This document shows positions 15,435 to 23,925 of a stretch of 64,000 nt of DNA, piece after piece. A program made the translations under genes and the position numbers. Below the pieces are notes generated by a model. That model ran no database searches. It had not been told where the DNA came from and saw only the letters and a list, made by a program, of their open reading frames with translations. Source of the DNA: Eubacteriales bacterium (GTDB lineage: Bacteria > Bacillota > Clostridia > Lachnospirales > Lachnospiraceae); NCBI GenBank assembly GCA_030525875.1, contig JAUNDV010000008.1, forward strand, positions 1 to 64,000. Reading direction: 5' to 3'. Every line of letters starts with the position of its first letter. Positions within the stretch are counted from its first letter, which is position 1.

Positions 15435-15581
15435 CACGCTGCGGTTTCTACTCGGTTTGCGCATCTTTTATCCGCCATTCGCGAAAACTCGCCTTTGGCT
15501 CAGACATTCGCTCGGTGGCGGAAATTAGCGCAAACCTCCTTACGAAAGCCTCGCTATCGTCACTGCATTCTTGTCATTTAT
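15415..15581. mobile_element. MITE-like palindromic element (167 bp)
   Basis: Ends are perfect 13-bp inverted repeats, ATAAATGACAAGA (15415-15427) and TCTTGTCATTTAT (15569-15581). Inside is a second inverted pair, GGTTTGCGC...CCGCCA and TGGCGG...GCGCAAACC, so the whole unit can fold into one long hairpin. Its GC content is clearly higher than the flanking DNA. There is no ORF with gene-like features. This fits a small non-autonomous transposable element or a structured repeat, but no target-site duplication could be confirmed. Confidence 0.6.
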
Positions 15582-15606
15582 TATTAAAACACTTATTAGG
15601 ATTCAG

Positions 15607-15834
15607 TTGTACCTATCTCGGCTTGTGTAAACGTTTATAGGTACAAACATAGCTCCGGCAAGAGGCAGTTTGTACCTTTTTCTTCTACTGGCGGCCTTTT
15701 AGGTACAAAAGCTTGTGCTTCAGGCAGTTTTTTGTACCTATCTACACTTGTGTAAACGTTTTTAGGTACAACCCCACCTTTAACTAGGGAGTTTTTGTAC
15801 CTATTCCAGCTTGTGTAAACCTTTACATGTACAA
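15607..15834. repeat. 63-bp hairpin array, four units
   Basis: Four hairpins, each about 40 nt, with arms TTGTACCTAT/ATAGGTACAA at 15607-15646, 15669-15709, 15732-15771 and 15795-15834, giving a steady 62-63 bp period. Units 1, 3 and 4 share the loop word CTTGTGTAAAC, and units 1 and 3 contain AAACGTTT. The ~23-bp spacers differ from one another. Because the arms alternate, every arm can also pair with the next unit. On the minus strand units 2-4 are in one frame, encoding VYTSxxRYK-type repeats, and unit 1 is shifted. No convincing gene start is seen. It lies downstream of the Crp-type gene. Confidence 0.85.
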
Positions 15835-15876
15835 ACATGTCTTCAGTGAAGGATAACACACGCCCTAACATCTTTC

Positions 15877-16539
15877 TTACTCTTCTTTCGCAAGCTTTTC
15901 TAATTTTTCCAGATCCAAGATTTCTATTGTTCCTCTGGATAATTTTACCAAGCCCTCAGACTGAAAATATTTGAGCATTCTTGTTATGACCTCTCTTGCT
16001 GTTCCGAGATGATTGGCTATATTTTCATGGGTCACCTTAAGTATATTGCTTTCCTCAATCGCAGACTCCTCATAAAGAAAGGCAGCAAGTCTTTTATCCA
16101 TGCTTTTCCACATAATCTGCTCTAAGAGACTCATAACATCTGAAAATCTTGTTGCCATTATTTCATTGGTATAATTTGCAAGTGGAGCTGATTCTTCCAT
16201 AACCTCTTTATAAATATTTGCAGGTATGAGCCAGTATTCTGTATCCTTCTCTGCCTCGATTATAATTTCGAAGGAGAGACTTTTCATTATGCATGAGGCA
16301 GACAGAAGGCACATATCTCTCTCAAATAACCTGTAAATACTTATCTCTCTTCCATCAGGAGATATAATATAGGCTCTCAAAAGACCGCTTTTTACTATAA
16401 TAAGTCCTGTACATTCTATAGATCCACTGTGTACAACTGTTCCTTTTGCAGCTTTACGATTTAAAACTGAAGCAGCAAGCTTGTTCTTACTGTATTCATC
16501 TAATCTCTTCCATACTGGCAATGCCTCTGTAAAATCCAT
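15877..16539 (-). CDS. Crp/Fnr-family transcriptional regulator
   Basis: A 220-residue protein: an N-terminal cyclic-nucleotide-binding-like beta barrel (~25-115; VKSGLLRAYIISPDGREISI, in part), a dimer helix and a C-terminal winged helix (~165-205; THENIANHLGTAREVITRML). The second residue set lacks an Fnr-type Cys cluster, so oxygen sensing by an Fe-S centre is unlikely. Its barrel is of the type common in Clostridia with unknown ligand. It stands alone, with hflKC upstream on the same strand and the repeat array downstream. Confidence 0.85.
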   Translation of the reverse strand: MDFTEALPVWKRLDEYSKNKLAASVLNRKAAKGTVVHSGSIECTGLIIVKSGLLRAYIISPDGREISIYRLFERDMCLLSASCIMKSLSFEIIIEAEKDTEYWLIPANIYKEVMEESAPLANYTNEIMATRFSDVMSLLEQIMWKSMDKRLAAFLYEESAIEESNILKVTHENIANHLGTAREVITRMLKYFQSEGLVKLSRGTIEILDLEKLEKLAKEE

Positions 16540-16618
16540 CCATTTCCCCCGTTCTTGGTTTTTCTTTACTTTTCTTCTAGTTATATATTCTTACTTTCGA
16601 TATTTCCCCCGACAAACA

Positions 16619-16653
16619 ATCAGAGCTCAAGTCTCATCTGACTCAAGCTCTGA
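16619..16653 (-). terminator. Hairpin after hflC
   Basis: Minus strand: CAGAGCTTGAGTC and GACTTGAGCTCTG pair over 13 positions (two G-U) with a 6-base loop, followed by the weak T-rich ATTGTTTGT. It is a probable terminator of hflKC. Confidence 0.6.
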
Positions 16654-16675
16654 AAATATATTCTTTTATTCTATT

Positions 16676-17557
16676 TTAATTGCCTTGAAGGATTCTTGCA
16701 AGCTCACTGTCCTGATTTAAGATAATTGTCTTATTGTCTCCCTTAAGGCTGGCCTTTAAGGCATCAAGCGAACGTACATAGTTGTAAAAATCTGCCTTGT
16801 CTTCATTGTTGTATGCCTCGCTAAGAATCTGCATGTATCCAGCTTCTCCGGATGCCTTTATTTTCTCAGCCTCAGCACTTGCCTTTGCTACTATCTCCTT
16901 GGCCGCTCTGTCAGTTTCATTGCGGATAAGATTTGACTCATACTTACCATCTGCTGTATATCCTGCTGCTATATTATTTCTCTCAGAAATCATACGCTCA
17001 TATACAGATACCTTATTAGACTCAGGAAGATCCAGCTTCTTGGTTTCAACAGACAGAATCTCTATTCCATATGCCTCTGTTGAATCTCCAATATTGTCAA
17101 ATATTGCCTGTGCAAGCTCACCATCACGTCCCGAAATAATATCTGACTGATTTGTTCTTGACATAACTGTTTTTACACTATTGTAAACTATATTTCCAAT
17201 TCTTACTTCGGCATTTTCCTTGGACATATTAAGTGATGACCAGTACTTGATAGGGTCTGAAATCTGCCATATTACAAATGAATCTACTGTCATGACCTTC
17301 TTGTCCTTGGTTGTTACATCAGAAGGAACAAGGTCAGAAATCATTCTATAGTTTGGTATTGATCTTGTTGTCTGGATAAACGGAATCTTAAATGATGGAC
17401 CCGGTGTGTCTATAACCTTTACAACAGAACCAAACTGTGTGATCATCTTATATTCATTAGGTCCTGTAATCACAAGACTGCTTTTTAAGAGTATCATTGC
17501 AAGCAGAGCTATCAAAATGACTGTGCCGGCACCTAATTTTTTACCGTTTTTCTTCAT
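16676..17557 (-). CDS. hflC: HflC, SPFH/band-7 membrane protein
   Basis: A 293-residue protein: one N-terminal membrane anchor (residues 9-28), then an SPFH/prohibitin domain (~35-210) and a coiled-coil, Ala/Glu-rich tail (AAKEIVAKASAEAEKIKASG). The phrase GPSFKIPFIQTTRSIPNYR is typical of HflC. With HflK it forms a large membrane cage that encloses and restrains the FtsH protease. It follows hflK by 12 bases. Confidence 0.88.
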   Translation of the reverse strand: MKKNGKKLGAGTVILIALLAMILLKSSLVITGPNEYKMITQFGSVVKVIDTPGPSFKIPFIQTTRSIPNYRMISDLVPSDVTTKDKKVMTVDSFVIWQISDPIKYWSSLNMSKENAEVRIGNIVYNSVKTVMSRTNQSDIISGRDGELAQAIFDNIGDSTEAYGIEILSVETKKLDLPESNKVSVYERMISERNNIAAGYTADGKYESNLIRNETDRAAKEIVAKASAEAEKIKASGEAGYMQILSEAYNNEDKADFYNYVRSLDALKASLKGDNKTIILNQDSELARILQGN

Positions 17558-17569
17558 ATCTCTGCCTCC

Positions 17570-18679
17570 TTACTGTGCTTTCTCAGCATTTTCTGCTGCT
17601 GGCTTCTCCGCTGGCTTTTCTTCTACCTTTGGGGCCTGATTAAAGCTGTCGAGCGGAAGAAGTGTCTGTGTTCCATTTCCGTTATCAATTACTACCTTAA
17701 GCTCAGGAAGTATATCTTCCATAGTTTCATAGAACATTCTCTTCTTTGTGATAAGCGGATACTTTACATATTCGTTATACATCTCATTAAATCTGGCAAC
17801 CTGTCCCTCTGCCTCTGAAATTCTCTGCTGCTTATAAGCGTTGGCATTCTGCATAAGCTTATCTGCCTCTGCATTTGCTGCCGGAATCTGCTCTGACTGA
17901 TATTTCTTTGCCTGATTTATTGCTGTATCCATAGACTGCTTAGCATCTTCTACAGCCTTAAATGCATTGCTTACCTCATCTGTAGGTGGCTCTGCATCCT
18001 GAAGCGTTACGTTTACAATTCCAAAGCCAATATTTTCCTCAAGAAGTCTCTGTGAGAGCTTTTCCTTGACCTTTGCCTGTATCTCGGCCTTACCTGTTGT
18101 AATTACATCATCTACATTGTAAACACCTACGGTATCTCTGATATAGCTCTGGGCAAGATTTTTTATTATCTCGTTAGCGCTGTCATTGTAAATAAATGCC
18201 TGTATAGGATCTGTTATCTGGTATTCTATATAGAAATCAACATTTACAAAGTTAAAATCCTTTGTTATCATCTCTGATTCTTCGCTTACTGAAACAGCTT
18301 CATCCTCTACATAGTCAGAATCCTGTCTGCTTGTGCTGTTATATCCTATAGCCATACCTCTGATATTCTTGGAAAGTTTATGTACATTCTGAATAAATGG
18401 TATTTTAAAATTAAGGCCTGATTTCGTATGCGCTTCTGGCTTTCCAAGTGTTGTTATTACAGCTACCTCGTCTTCCTTAAGCGTATAAAATGAATTAAGC
18501 CCTACAAGAGCAAGGATCATTGCTCCAAGCACAACTATTGTTGCCTTCTTAGTTTTCTTCTTAATTTCAGTAAAATCTGGTTTCTTTTGATTAAAATTCT
18601 GGTTTCCAGGATTAAAGCCCGGACCTCCTCCAAAGCCTCCCGGCCCCGGTCCACCCATATTATTAAAGTCGAACCTCAT
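17570..18679 (-). CDS. hflK: HflK, SPFH/band-7 membrane protein
   Basis: A 369-residue protein: a Gly/Pro/Asn/Phe-rich N-terminus (residues 1-30, GGPGPGGFGGGPGFNPGNQN), one membrane helix (~46-66), the SPFH domain (~68-260), a coiled coil and a Glu/Ala/Pro-rich tail (EEKPAEKPAAENAEKAQ). The glycine-rich start is characteristic of HflK rather than HflC. It is the first gene of the pair that modulates FtsH. Confidence 0.88.
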   Translation of the reverse strand: MRFDFNNMGGPGPGGFGGGPGFNPGNQNFNQKKPDFTEIKKKTKKATIVVLGAMILALVGLNSFYTLKEDEVAVITTLGKPEAHTKSGLNFKIPFIQNVHKLSKNIRGMAIGYNSTSRQDSDYVEDEAVSVSEESEMITKDFNFVNVDFYIEYQITDPIQAFIYNDSANEIIKNLAQSYIRDTVGVYNVDDVITTGKAEIQAKVKEKLSQRLLEENIGFGIVNVTLQDAEPPTDEVSNAFKAVEDAKQSMDTAINQAKKYQSEQIPAANAEADKLMQNANAYKQQRISEAEGQVARFNEMYNEYVKYPLITKKRMFYETMEDILPELKVVIDNGNGTQTLLPLDSFNQAPKVEEKPAEKPAAENAEKAQ

Positions 18680-18751
18680 ACTATACCCTCTTTTCTTGTT
18701 TTAAAATTATTTATCAATTTTGAAAAATAATTTAGCTTAGTATAACACAAA

Positions 18752-18790
18752 AGGAGAACAAAATGAATATATCCAGACTGTTCTCCTTGC
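18752..18790. terminator. Bidirectional hairpin between hflK and the aminotransferase
   Basis: AAGGAGAACA and TGTTCTCCTT form a perfect 10-bp stem with an 18-base loop. In the aminotransferase direction it is followed by TTGTGTT. It lies about 80-120 bases after that gene's stop. Confidence 0.65.
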
Positions 18791-18872
18791 GTTTTAATAT
18801 TTATTTTATAATTGTAATTTAATGTTTATTACCGGACAGTTTTAAAGCCATAAAATGCTGACAAAATATCTA

Positions 18873-20207
18873 TCAGCCTTCCTCTGTCTGCTCAATTACC
18901 TGTGATGCTGCCTTTGCTGCAACTTCCTCTTCCATTATCTTCTTGAGACTTACAAGCTTTACACAAAGTGTAAATAATCTGGCTGCAAGTGTTATTTCCT
19001 CAAGAGCCGGATATGATGGAGCAATACGGATATTTCTATCCAGAGGATCCTTTCCATATGGGAAGGTTGCTCCAGCAGGAGTAAGCTCTACACCTGCCTT
19101 CTTTGCCTTTGCTACTATTTCCTTAGCACAGCCTGGAAGAGAATCAAAGGAAATGAAATATCCTCCGTTTGGCTTTGTCCATGTTCCTATATCAAGTCCG
19201 CCAAGCTCTTCTGCAAAGATATTTTCAACAGCTTCAAACTTAGGTCTTAATATCTCAGCATGTTTTCTCATGTGCTCAACTACACCATGTATATTCTTAA
19301 AATATCTTACATGTCTAAGCTGGTTAACCTTGTCATGTCCTATAGTCTGATTCTGCATACAGTTCATGATATCTTCCATATTGTTCTTTGAAGCTGCGCA
19401 GGCTGCTATACCTGAGCCCGGGAAGCTTATCTTTGATGTAGACGCAAACTTGTACACAAGATCCGGATTTCCAGCTCTCTTACACTCAGCAAGGATCTCA
19501 ATAAGATGATCCTGATGATGCTCATAAAGATGGTGCACTGTATAAGCATTGTCCCAGTAAATACGGAAATCAGGGGCAGCAGGCTCAAGTCTTGCAAATC
19601 TTCTTACAGTCTCGTCATCATATGAATTACCTGTAGGATTAGAATATTTAGGAACACACCAGATTCCCTTGATGCTCTCATCTTCCTTAACCAGTTTTTC
19701 TATCATATCCATATCAGGTCCTGTTTCAAGCATTGGAACATTTATCATTTTGATTCCAAAATATTCTGTTATAGCAAAATGTCTGTCATATCCAGGTACA
19801 ACACAGAGGAATTTAACCTCAGGAAGCTTGCACCAAGGGGTAGAACCCATTACACCATGTGTATAGCTTCTGCTTACAAAATCAAACATGACATTGAGAG
19901 ATGAATTTCCAAAAATGATTATGTTATTAGGATTTACCTCCATAATATCAGCAAGCAGTTCCTTTGCCTCAGGAATGCCACCAAGCACACCATAGTTACG
20001 GCAGTCAAAGCCGTCAACTCCTGTAAGATCAACCTCTGAATTAAGGACATCCATCATGCCCATAGAAAGATCCAGCTGCGCTGGTGATGGCTTACCCCTT
20101 GACATGTTAAGGCTAAGTGCCTGATACTGATAATCCTTATATTTCTTAGACAGCTCTCTGTATTCTGCCTGCTTTTCTGCCATTGTCATCTCAGTGTACT
20201 TTTTCAT
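18873..20207 (-). CDS. PLP-dependent aminotransferase (stand-alone MocR-type, aspartate aminotransferase-like)
   Basis: A 444-residue fold-type I PLP enzyme. The start (YRELSKKYKDYQYQALSLNMSRGKPSPAQLDLS, shown in part) with the NMSRGKPSP motif marks the Aminotran_MocR group, which are single-domain enzymes without the regulator HTH. Visible active-site features: NYGVLGG (cofactor loop), PKYSNPTGNSY (~190-200), DNAYTVHHLY (Asp binding the pyridine nitrogen), and FASTSKISFPG with the Schiff-base Lys. Members transfer amino groups between aspartate or other amino acids and 2-oxoglutarate. The substrate is not certain. Confidence 0.85.
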   Translation of the reverse strand: MKKYTEMTMAEKQAEYRELSKKYKDYQYQALSLNMSRGKPSPAQLDLSMGMMDVLNSEVDLTGVDGFDCRNYGVLGGIPEAKELLADIMEVNPNNIIIFGNSSLNVMFDFVSRSYTHGVMGSTPWCKLPEVKFLCVVPGYDRHFAITEYFGIKMINVPMLETGPDMDMIEKLVKEDESIKGIWCVPKYSNPTGNSYDDETVRRFARLEPAAPDFRIYWDNAYTVHHLYEHHQDHLIEILAECKRAGNPDLVYKFASTSKISFPGSGIAACAASKNNMEDIMNCMQNQTIGHDKVNQLRHVRYFKNIHGVVEHMRKHAEILRPKFEAVENIFAEELGGLDIGTWTKPNGGYFISFDSLPGCAKEIVAKAKKAGVELTPAGATFPYGKDPLDRNIRIAPSYPALEEITLAARLFTLCVKLVSLKKIMEEEVAAKAASQVIEQTEEG

Positions 20208-20298
20208 TGTATTTACCTCTTTATCTAAACAAAACTATATATTTCTTATAAATCTTATGGATTATATCACAGCAGCATTTTTACTGCAATCATTTGTC

Positions 20299-21318
20299 TT
20301 ACGGATTACAGTTGCCGCAAGGGCTGAAGCCTCTCTCTATAAGTATCTCCCTTGAAAGTGAAGTATCAACTCTGTTTTCCTGTTTCATTCTCTTAATGCT
20401 GTTGCATGAAGGGTAGTGGAATTTGTTTGAGTTTACATTGAGAACATATCTTATATCCCCATTGCTTTCCTTAGTTTCTCCATGAGAAGCCTCATTTGCC
20501 TTAGTTTCCTGCTCAGCCTCCAAAGGATCATAATTTTCATCAAGTCTGCTGTTTCCAGAAACATAGTCAATTATAACTCCAGGCTGAACATTATATACAA
20601 ATACATTAAAGCTAAGTCCAGCGCCTTTATCTTCAACAGATTTAGCCTCTATCTGAACACCTCTTGCCACAAGCTCATCACCTTCATACACAGGTGTAAC
20701 TCTGTAAAGCACATGATAGCCTGTATCCTTTACAAAATCAGCCACCTGATTTTCGAAAGGCAACATTCCATCTACATTCATGTATCTTGTACCAGTAATT
20801 AGATTCTTCTCATTTGCATTTTCTCCTGCAAGCTGAAAACCTATAAGATGGCATCTGTTATATAAATAATTTCCATCTACCAGTCCCTGGTATTTTACAG
20901 TCTGCCAGCCGCTTGGCTTAATCATACCTATGCCTTCCCTCTCCTCTGTAGGCATAAGCTCTTCACAGATATTGGCATAGGCCATGCCACATCTTCCAAG
21001 CTCGTCAAGCTCACTGTATTTTTCAAAAGCCTCTGTAGTAAGCTCTTCATCTGAAAATGCTGGAACGTTACCATTTACATATTCAAATGCCTTGCCTGCA
21101 TATTTTAACTCTCCAGAACCTAAAGCATTTGTAATTTCATTTACGTTTGAGTTTATTTCCTGCGCTGAAGCTTCTTCTATGCTTGTTAAGCTTTCCTGAT
21201 TCTTTGCATAGGCATCACTGCTGCCACAGGCTCCAAGCATCAAAGAAAACATTAAAATAAGCGAAGCCAAATATCTCTTAGTCCTATTTTCCTTTATCAT
21301 CTTCTTAAGCTCCTCCAA
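20299..21318 (-). CDS. Secreted lipoprotein DNA/RNA non-specific endonuclease
   Basis: A 339-residue protein. The signal peptide ends in a lipobox LGAC (Cys ~31), so it should be anchored outside the membrane. The nuclease domain (~80-260) resembles streptococcal DNA-entry nuclease/streptodornase: YNRCHLIGFQLAGENAN holds the catalytic His and the later Asn metal ligand. The tail (residues ~290-339) has an Ada-like Cys motif, KFHYPSCNSIKRM ... FSPCGNCNP, which probably binds zinc. The likely role is digestion of extracellular nucleic acid for nutrients or uptake. It is divergent from the YcxB-like gene. Confidence 0.85.
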   Translation of the reverse strand: MEELKKMIKENRTKRYLASLILMFSLMLGACGSSDAYAKNQESLTSIEEASAQEINSNVNEITNALGSGELKYAGKAFEYVNGNVPAFSDEELTTEAFEKYSELDELGRCGMAYANICEELMPTEEREGIGMIKPSGWQTVKYQGLVDGNYLYNRCHLIGFQLAGENANEKNLITGTRYMNVDGMLPFENQVADFVKDTGYHVLYRVTPVYEGDELVARGVQIEAKSVEDKGAGLSFNVFVYNVQPGVIIDYVSGNSRLDENYDPLEAEQETKANEASHGETKESNGDIRYVLNVNSNKFHYPSCNSIKRMKQENRVDTSLSREILIERGFSPCGNCNP

Positions 21319-21439
21319 AATTTCTATTCACTATTACGGATTATAACCGATTTCATATATTTTTAACAGTTGCACTGTAGGATAAATCATAATATTATTA
21401 TTTTAATAAAGGTTATTTATCTTATCAGGAGGCTTAAAA

Positions 21440-21970
21440 TTGGATAAGGAATTTACAATTTACACAAAAATGAATAAGGCTGTGTTCAGGCAGTTCAGCT
21501 TCTTCAACTCTTTTATCTTGGATGGCAAATACAAGCCTATAGTTATTTTTCCTATAGCTATGTTCTTAGTAGGTGGCTTCTTCCTTGTAAAAGAAAATTA
21601 TGGCTTTGCATCTACCATGCTTTGTCTCGGCGGACTTTATATCATCGGATATTTCTTCATTTATCAAAATGGTCTGAGACAGCAGATAAGCAAATTTAAG
21701 CTTGAAAATGATGTTCATGTATATACACTAAAATGTGATAAAAATGGCGTAGATATTTTTAATGATAAAGAAAAGACCAGAATCCTCTGGAATGAGATAC
21801 ACATGCTCTATGTTTATAAAACAAATTTTTATCTCTATATCGCTCCTCAAAGAGCTTTTATAATGCCTTTTAAGGATATAACAGAGGGAACTGCTTCGGA
21901 GCTTTTTTCATTTTTCAAAAGTGTTCTTCCAGCTGAAAAAATAGCTTTAAAGAAAGCTGCATTAAACTAA
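21440..21970 (+). CDS. YcxB-like membrane protein
   Basis: A 176-residue protein with a TTG start behind a perfect AGGAGG. Two membrane helices (~34-52, PIVIFPIAMFLVGGFFLVK in part; ~57-77, MLCLGGLYIIGYFFIY) separate a short N-terminus from a C-terminal cytoplasmic domain ending in a YcxB-type block (ILWNEIHMLYVYKTNFYLYI). Members have no defined function. The layout resembles small membrane proteins with a PH-like domain. It is monocistronic. Confidence 0.65.
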   Translation: MDKEFTIYTKMNKAVFRQFSFFNSFILDGKYKPIVIFPIAMFLVGGFFLVKENYGFASTMLCLGGLYIIGYFFIYQNGLRQQISKFKLENDVHVYTLKCDKNGVDIFNDKEKTRILWNEIHMLYVYKTNFYLYIAPQRAFIMPFKDITEGTASELFSFFKSVLPAEKIALKKAALN

Positions 21971-22060
21971 CAAAACACTTGATATATAGGCTTAAAAATA
22001 TTATAGTTAGATATAGGTTTTCACAGGATTTTGCTAATAAACTTTTAGGAGGTTATTATC

Positions 22061-22717
22061 ATGAAATTCTTTATTGACACAGCAAATGTAGACGAGATCA
22101 GAGAAGCCAATGAAATGGGCATTATCTGTGGAGTAACAACTAATCCTTCACTTATTGCAAAGGAAGGAAGAGATTTTAATGAAGTAATCAAAGAGATTAC
22201 ATCTATTGTTGATGGGCCTATATCAGGTGAGGTCAAGGCAACCACAACCAAGGCTGCTGATATGATAGCAGAGGGACGTGAGATTGCAAAGATTCACCCT
22301 AATATGGTAGTTAAGATTCCTATGACACCTGAAGGATTGAAGGCTGTCAAGGTTCTTACAGCAGAAGGCATCAAGACAAATGTAACTCTTGTATTTTCAG
22401 CAAATCAGGCTCTTCTTGCAGCCAAGGCAGGAGCTACCTATGTTTCTCCATTCTTAGGAAGACTTGATGACATCTCAACAAACGGCACTGATCTTATTTA
22501 TGATATAGTACAGATCTTCAGCAACTATCCCGAGATAGATACACAGATTATCTGTGCTTCAACAAGAAATCCTATGCATATAACAGAGTGTGCAAAGGCA
22601 GGTGCAGACATTGCTACAGTTCCATTTAAGGTTCTTATGCAGATGTTCAATCACCCTCTTACAGATATTGGAATTGAGAAATTCAAAAAGGATTATATTG
22701 CAGTATTTGGTGAGTAA
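22061..22717 (+). CDS. tal: Transaldolase (small TalC/FSA-type)
   Basis: A 218-residue class I aldolase. It starts [17 protein letters not shown] and includes [13 protein letters not shown] (~28-40), the Schiff-base segment [12 protein letters not shown] (Lys ~87) and [13 protein letters not shown]. In the position where fructose-6-phosphate aldolases carry Gln (AQV), this protein has Glu (SGEVKATT), which points to transaldolase. It moves dihydroxyacetone units between sugar phosphates, complementing the split transketolase at 25095-26841. GGAGG precedes the ATG. Confidence 0.88.
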   Translation: MKFFIDTANVDEIREANEMGIICGVTTNPSLIAKEGRDFNEVIKEITSIVDGPISGEVKATTTKAADMIAEGREIAKIHPNMVVKIPMTPEGLKAVKVLTAEGIKTNVTLVFSANQALLAAKAGATYVSPFLGRLDDISTNGTDLIYDIVQIFSNYPEIDTQIICASTRNPMHITECAKAGADIATVPFKVLMQMFNHPLTDIGIEKFKKDYIAVFGE

Positions 22718-22736
22718 TACATAAATCATACGTTTA

Positions 22737-22780
22737 AAAAACACAGCGGTAATTAAGCTTTTTACCTGCTGTGTTTTTGT
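22737..22780 (+). terminator. Terminator of the transaldolase gene
   Basis: AAAACACAGC and GCTGTGTTTT are separated by about 20 bases and followed by a T-rich run (TTTTTGTTTTG). A shorter stem GGTAA...TTACC lies inside the loop. Confidence 0.8.
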
Positions 22781-22810
22781 TTTGTAGGAATAACGAAATG
22801 CCTACATAAG

Positions 22811-23374
22811 TTAATTCATTTTATCCACAAGTTTTTTATAGATTCTGTCAAATATCCACGGCTCATTGCAATATTCTTCTAAATTTGCTATTGGTAACCA
22901 GCCAACCCTGCTATTTTCATCAGGCTTAATAAACAGCTCATCCTCTTCTTCTGCTTCCAACAGATAAGTAAGATTGTAATGCAGATGTGAAGAAACATAA
23001 TGGCCTCTTTTTTCATGACCTGATACTGGAATTATTTCCACTGAAAATATATCATCCTTTAATGGATTTATATGCTCTATTCCAGTTTCCTCAGCAGCTT
23101 CCTTTAGCGCAACCTTTAATAGCTCTTCATCCCCATCTGCATGACCGCCAGTCCATGCCCATGAATTATATATATTGTGATAAGCCATCAGAACCTTATC
23201 TCTTTTTGTATTTATGATCCACGCTGAAGCAGTCATATGTCCATTTAAGCTTTCTCTGGTAAAGATTCTATCATTGCTTTTAAGCTCAGAGAGTATCAGA
23301 CTCTTATCACTTTCTTCCTGCTCATTAAAAGGAATATATTTTTCCAACTCTAAAATAAGCTTCTCTCTGCTCAT
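22811..23374 (-). CDS. NUDIX hydrolase
   Basis: A 187-residue protein. The Nudix box reads GGHADGDEELLKVALKEAAEE (~93-113, first 20 or so shown) then TGI: G-x5-E-x7-KE-x2-EE-x-G-I, with Lys replacing the usual Arg. These enzymes hydrolyse nucleoside diphosphates linked to another group. The longer N-terminus (residues 1-40) is not part of the fold. It could act on nucleotide sugars or damaged nucleotides; nothing nearby fixes the substrate. It lies 26 bases downstream of the C_GCAxxG_C_C gene. Confidence 0.82.
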   Translation of the reverse strand: MSREKLILELEKYIPFNEQEESDKSLILSELKSNDRIFTRESLNGHMTASAWIINTKRDKVLMAYHNIYNSWAWTGGHADGDEELLKVALKEAAEETGIEHINPLKDDIFSVEIIPVSGHEKRGHYVSSHLHYNLTYLLEAEEEDELFIKPDENSRVGWLPIANLEEYCNEPWIFDRIYKKLVDKMN

Positions 23375-23400
23375 TTCTTCCTCCCAAGTAAATATACAGC

Positions 23401-23829
23401 TTAGTTATTTTCCTGATTTAAAATATCACAAAGAATTTCTACCGCATCTCCTATGCAATCGTTGCAGGATCTTATTACTTTGCCTGTATCAATGCCCTTA
23501 AGCTCTCTGCAGATAACTGTACTGTTTTTCTCTCTAAATCTCTCATGGCAGGCTGACATAAGCTTATAGCAATTTCTTTTTGTAGCTGGATTGTCTATGT
23601 TGCCATCTGACTCCAACAGCCCAATAACTATCGCCATACCTGACACAGCTCCACAGGTTCCCATTACTCCCATTCCTAGACCAAAGGCCTCTGCTGCCCT
23701 GAAAATGTCTTTCTCATCCATATTCAATATATCCGCAAAGGTGCAGGCAACAGCCTGGGCGCAGTTATATCTTCTATCCATATGCAGACTATGTGCATGC
23801 TTTATTCTATCTTGTTTATCCAAAACCAT
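23401..23829 (-). CDS. C_GCAxxG_C_C family redox/metal protein
   Basis: A 142-residue protein with the family Cys pattern: YNCAQAV (Cys ~23), GTCGAVSG (~58-65), RNCYKL (~85-90) and SCNDCIGDAV (~123-132). The conserved cysteines suggest a metal or redox cofactor. Members often sit beside redox or molybdenum genes, which is not the case here. The biochemical role is unknown. Confidence 0.8.
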   Translation of the reverse strand: MVLDKQDRIKHAHSLHMDRRYNCAQAVACTFADILNMDEKDIFRAAEAFGLGMGVMGTCGAVSGMAIVIGLLESDGNIDNPATKRNCYKLMSACHERFREKNSTVICRELKGIDTGKVIRSCNDCIGDAVEILCDILNQENN

Positions 23830-23847
23830 ATTCCATTTTCCTTTATT

Positions 23848-23925
23848 TTATTTAACTTTACTTTATTTATCTCTGCTCTTATTTATCTTTAATTATTCGC
23901 CTTTATTCCTATTTATTTTATAAGA
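23848..23925. repeat. Degenerate 15-bp AT-rich repeats
   Basis: Successive 15-base words TTTATTTAACTTTAC, TTTATTTATCTCTGC, TCTTATTTATCTTTA, then poorer copies. They sit in the gap upstream of the C_GCAxxG_C_C gene and run up to the stop of the cupin gene. Confidence 0.55.

Noticed and set aside
15419..15640. 73-codon plus-strand ORF
   Set aside because: It lies across the palindromic element, has no ribosome site and no family resemblance.
15607..15834. CRISPR array
   Set aside because: Only four units, the repeat is a 40-nt palindrome with internal variation, spacers are about 23 bp, and no cas gene is present in the window.
15635..15871. 78-codon minus-strand ORF over the hairpin array
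   Set aside because: The ORF is a by-product of the 63-bp repeats; its start has a poor ribosome site and the fourth unit is out of frame. It is described as a repeat, with the coding option mentioned in the finding.
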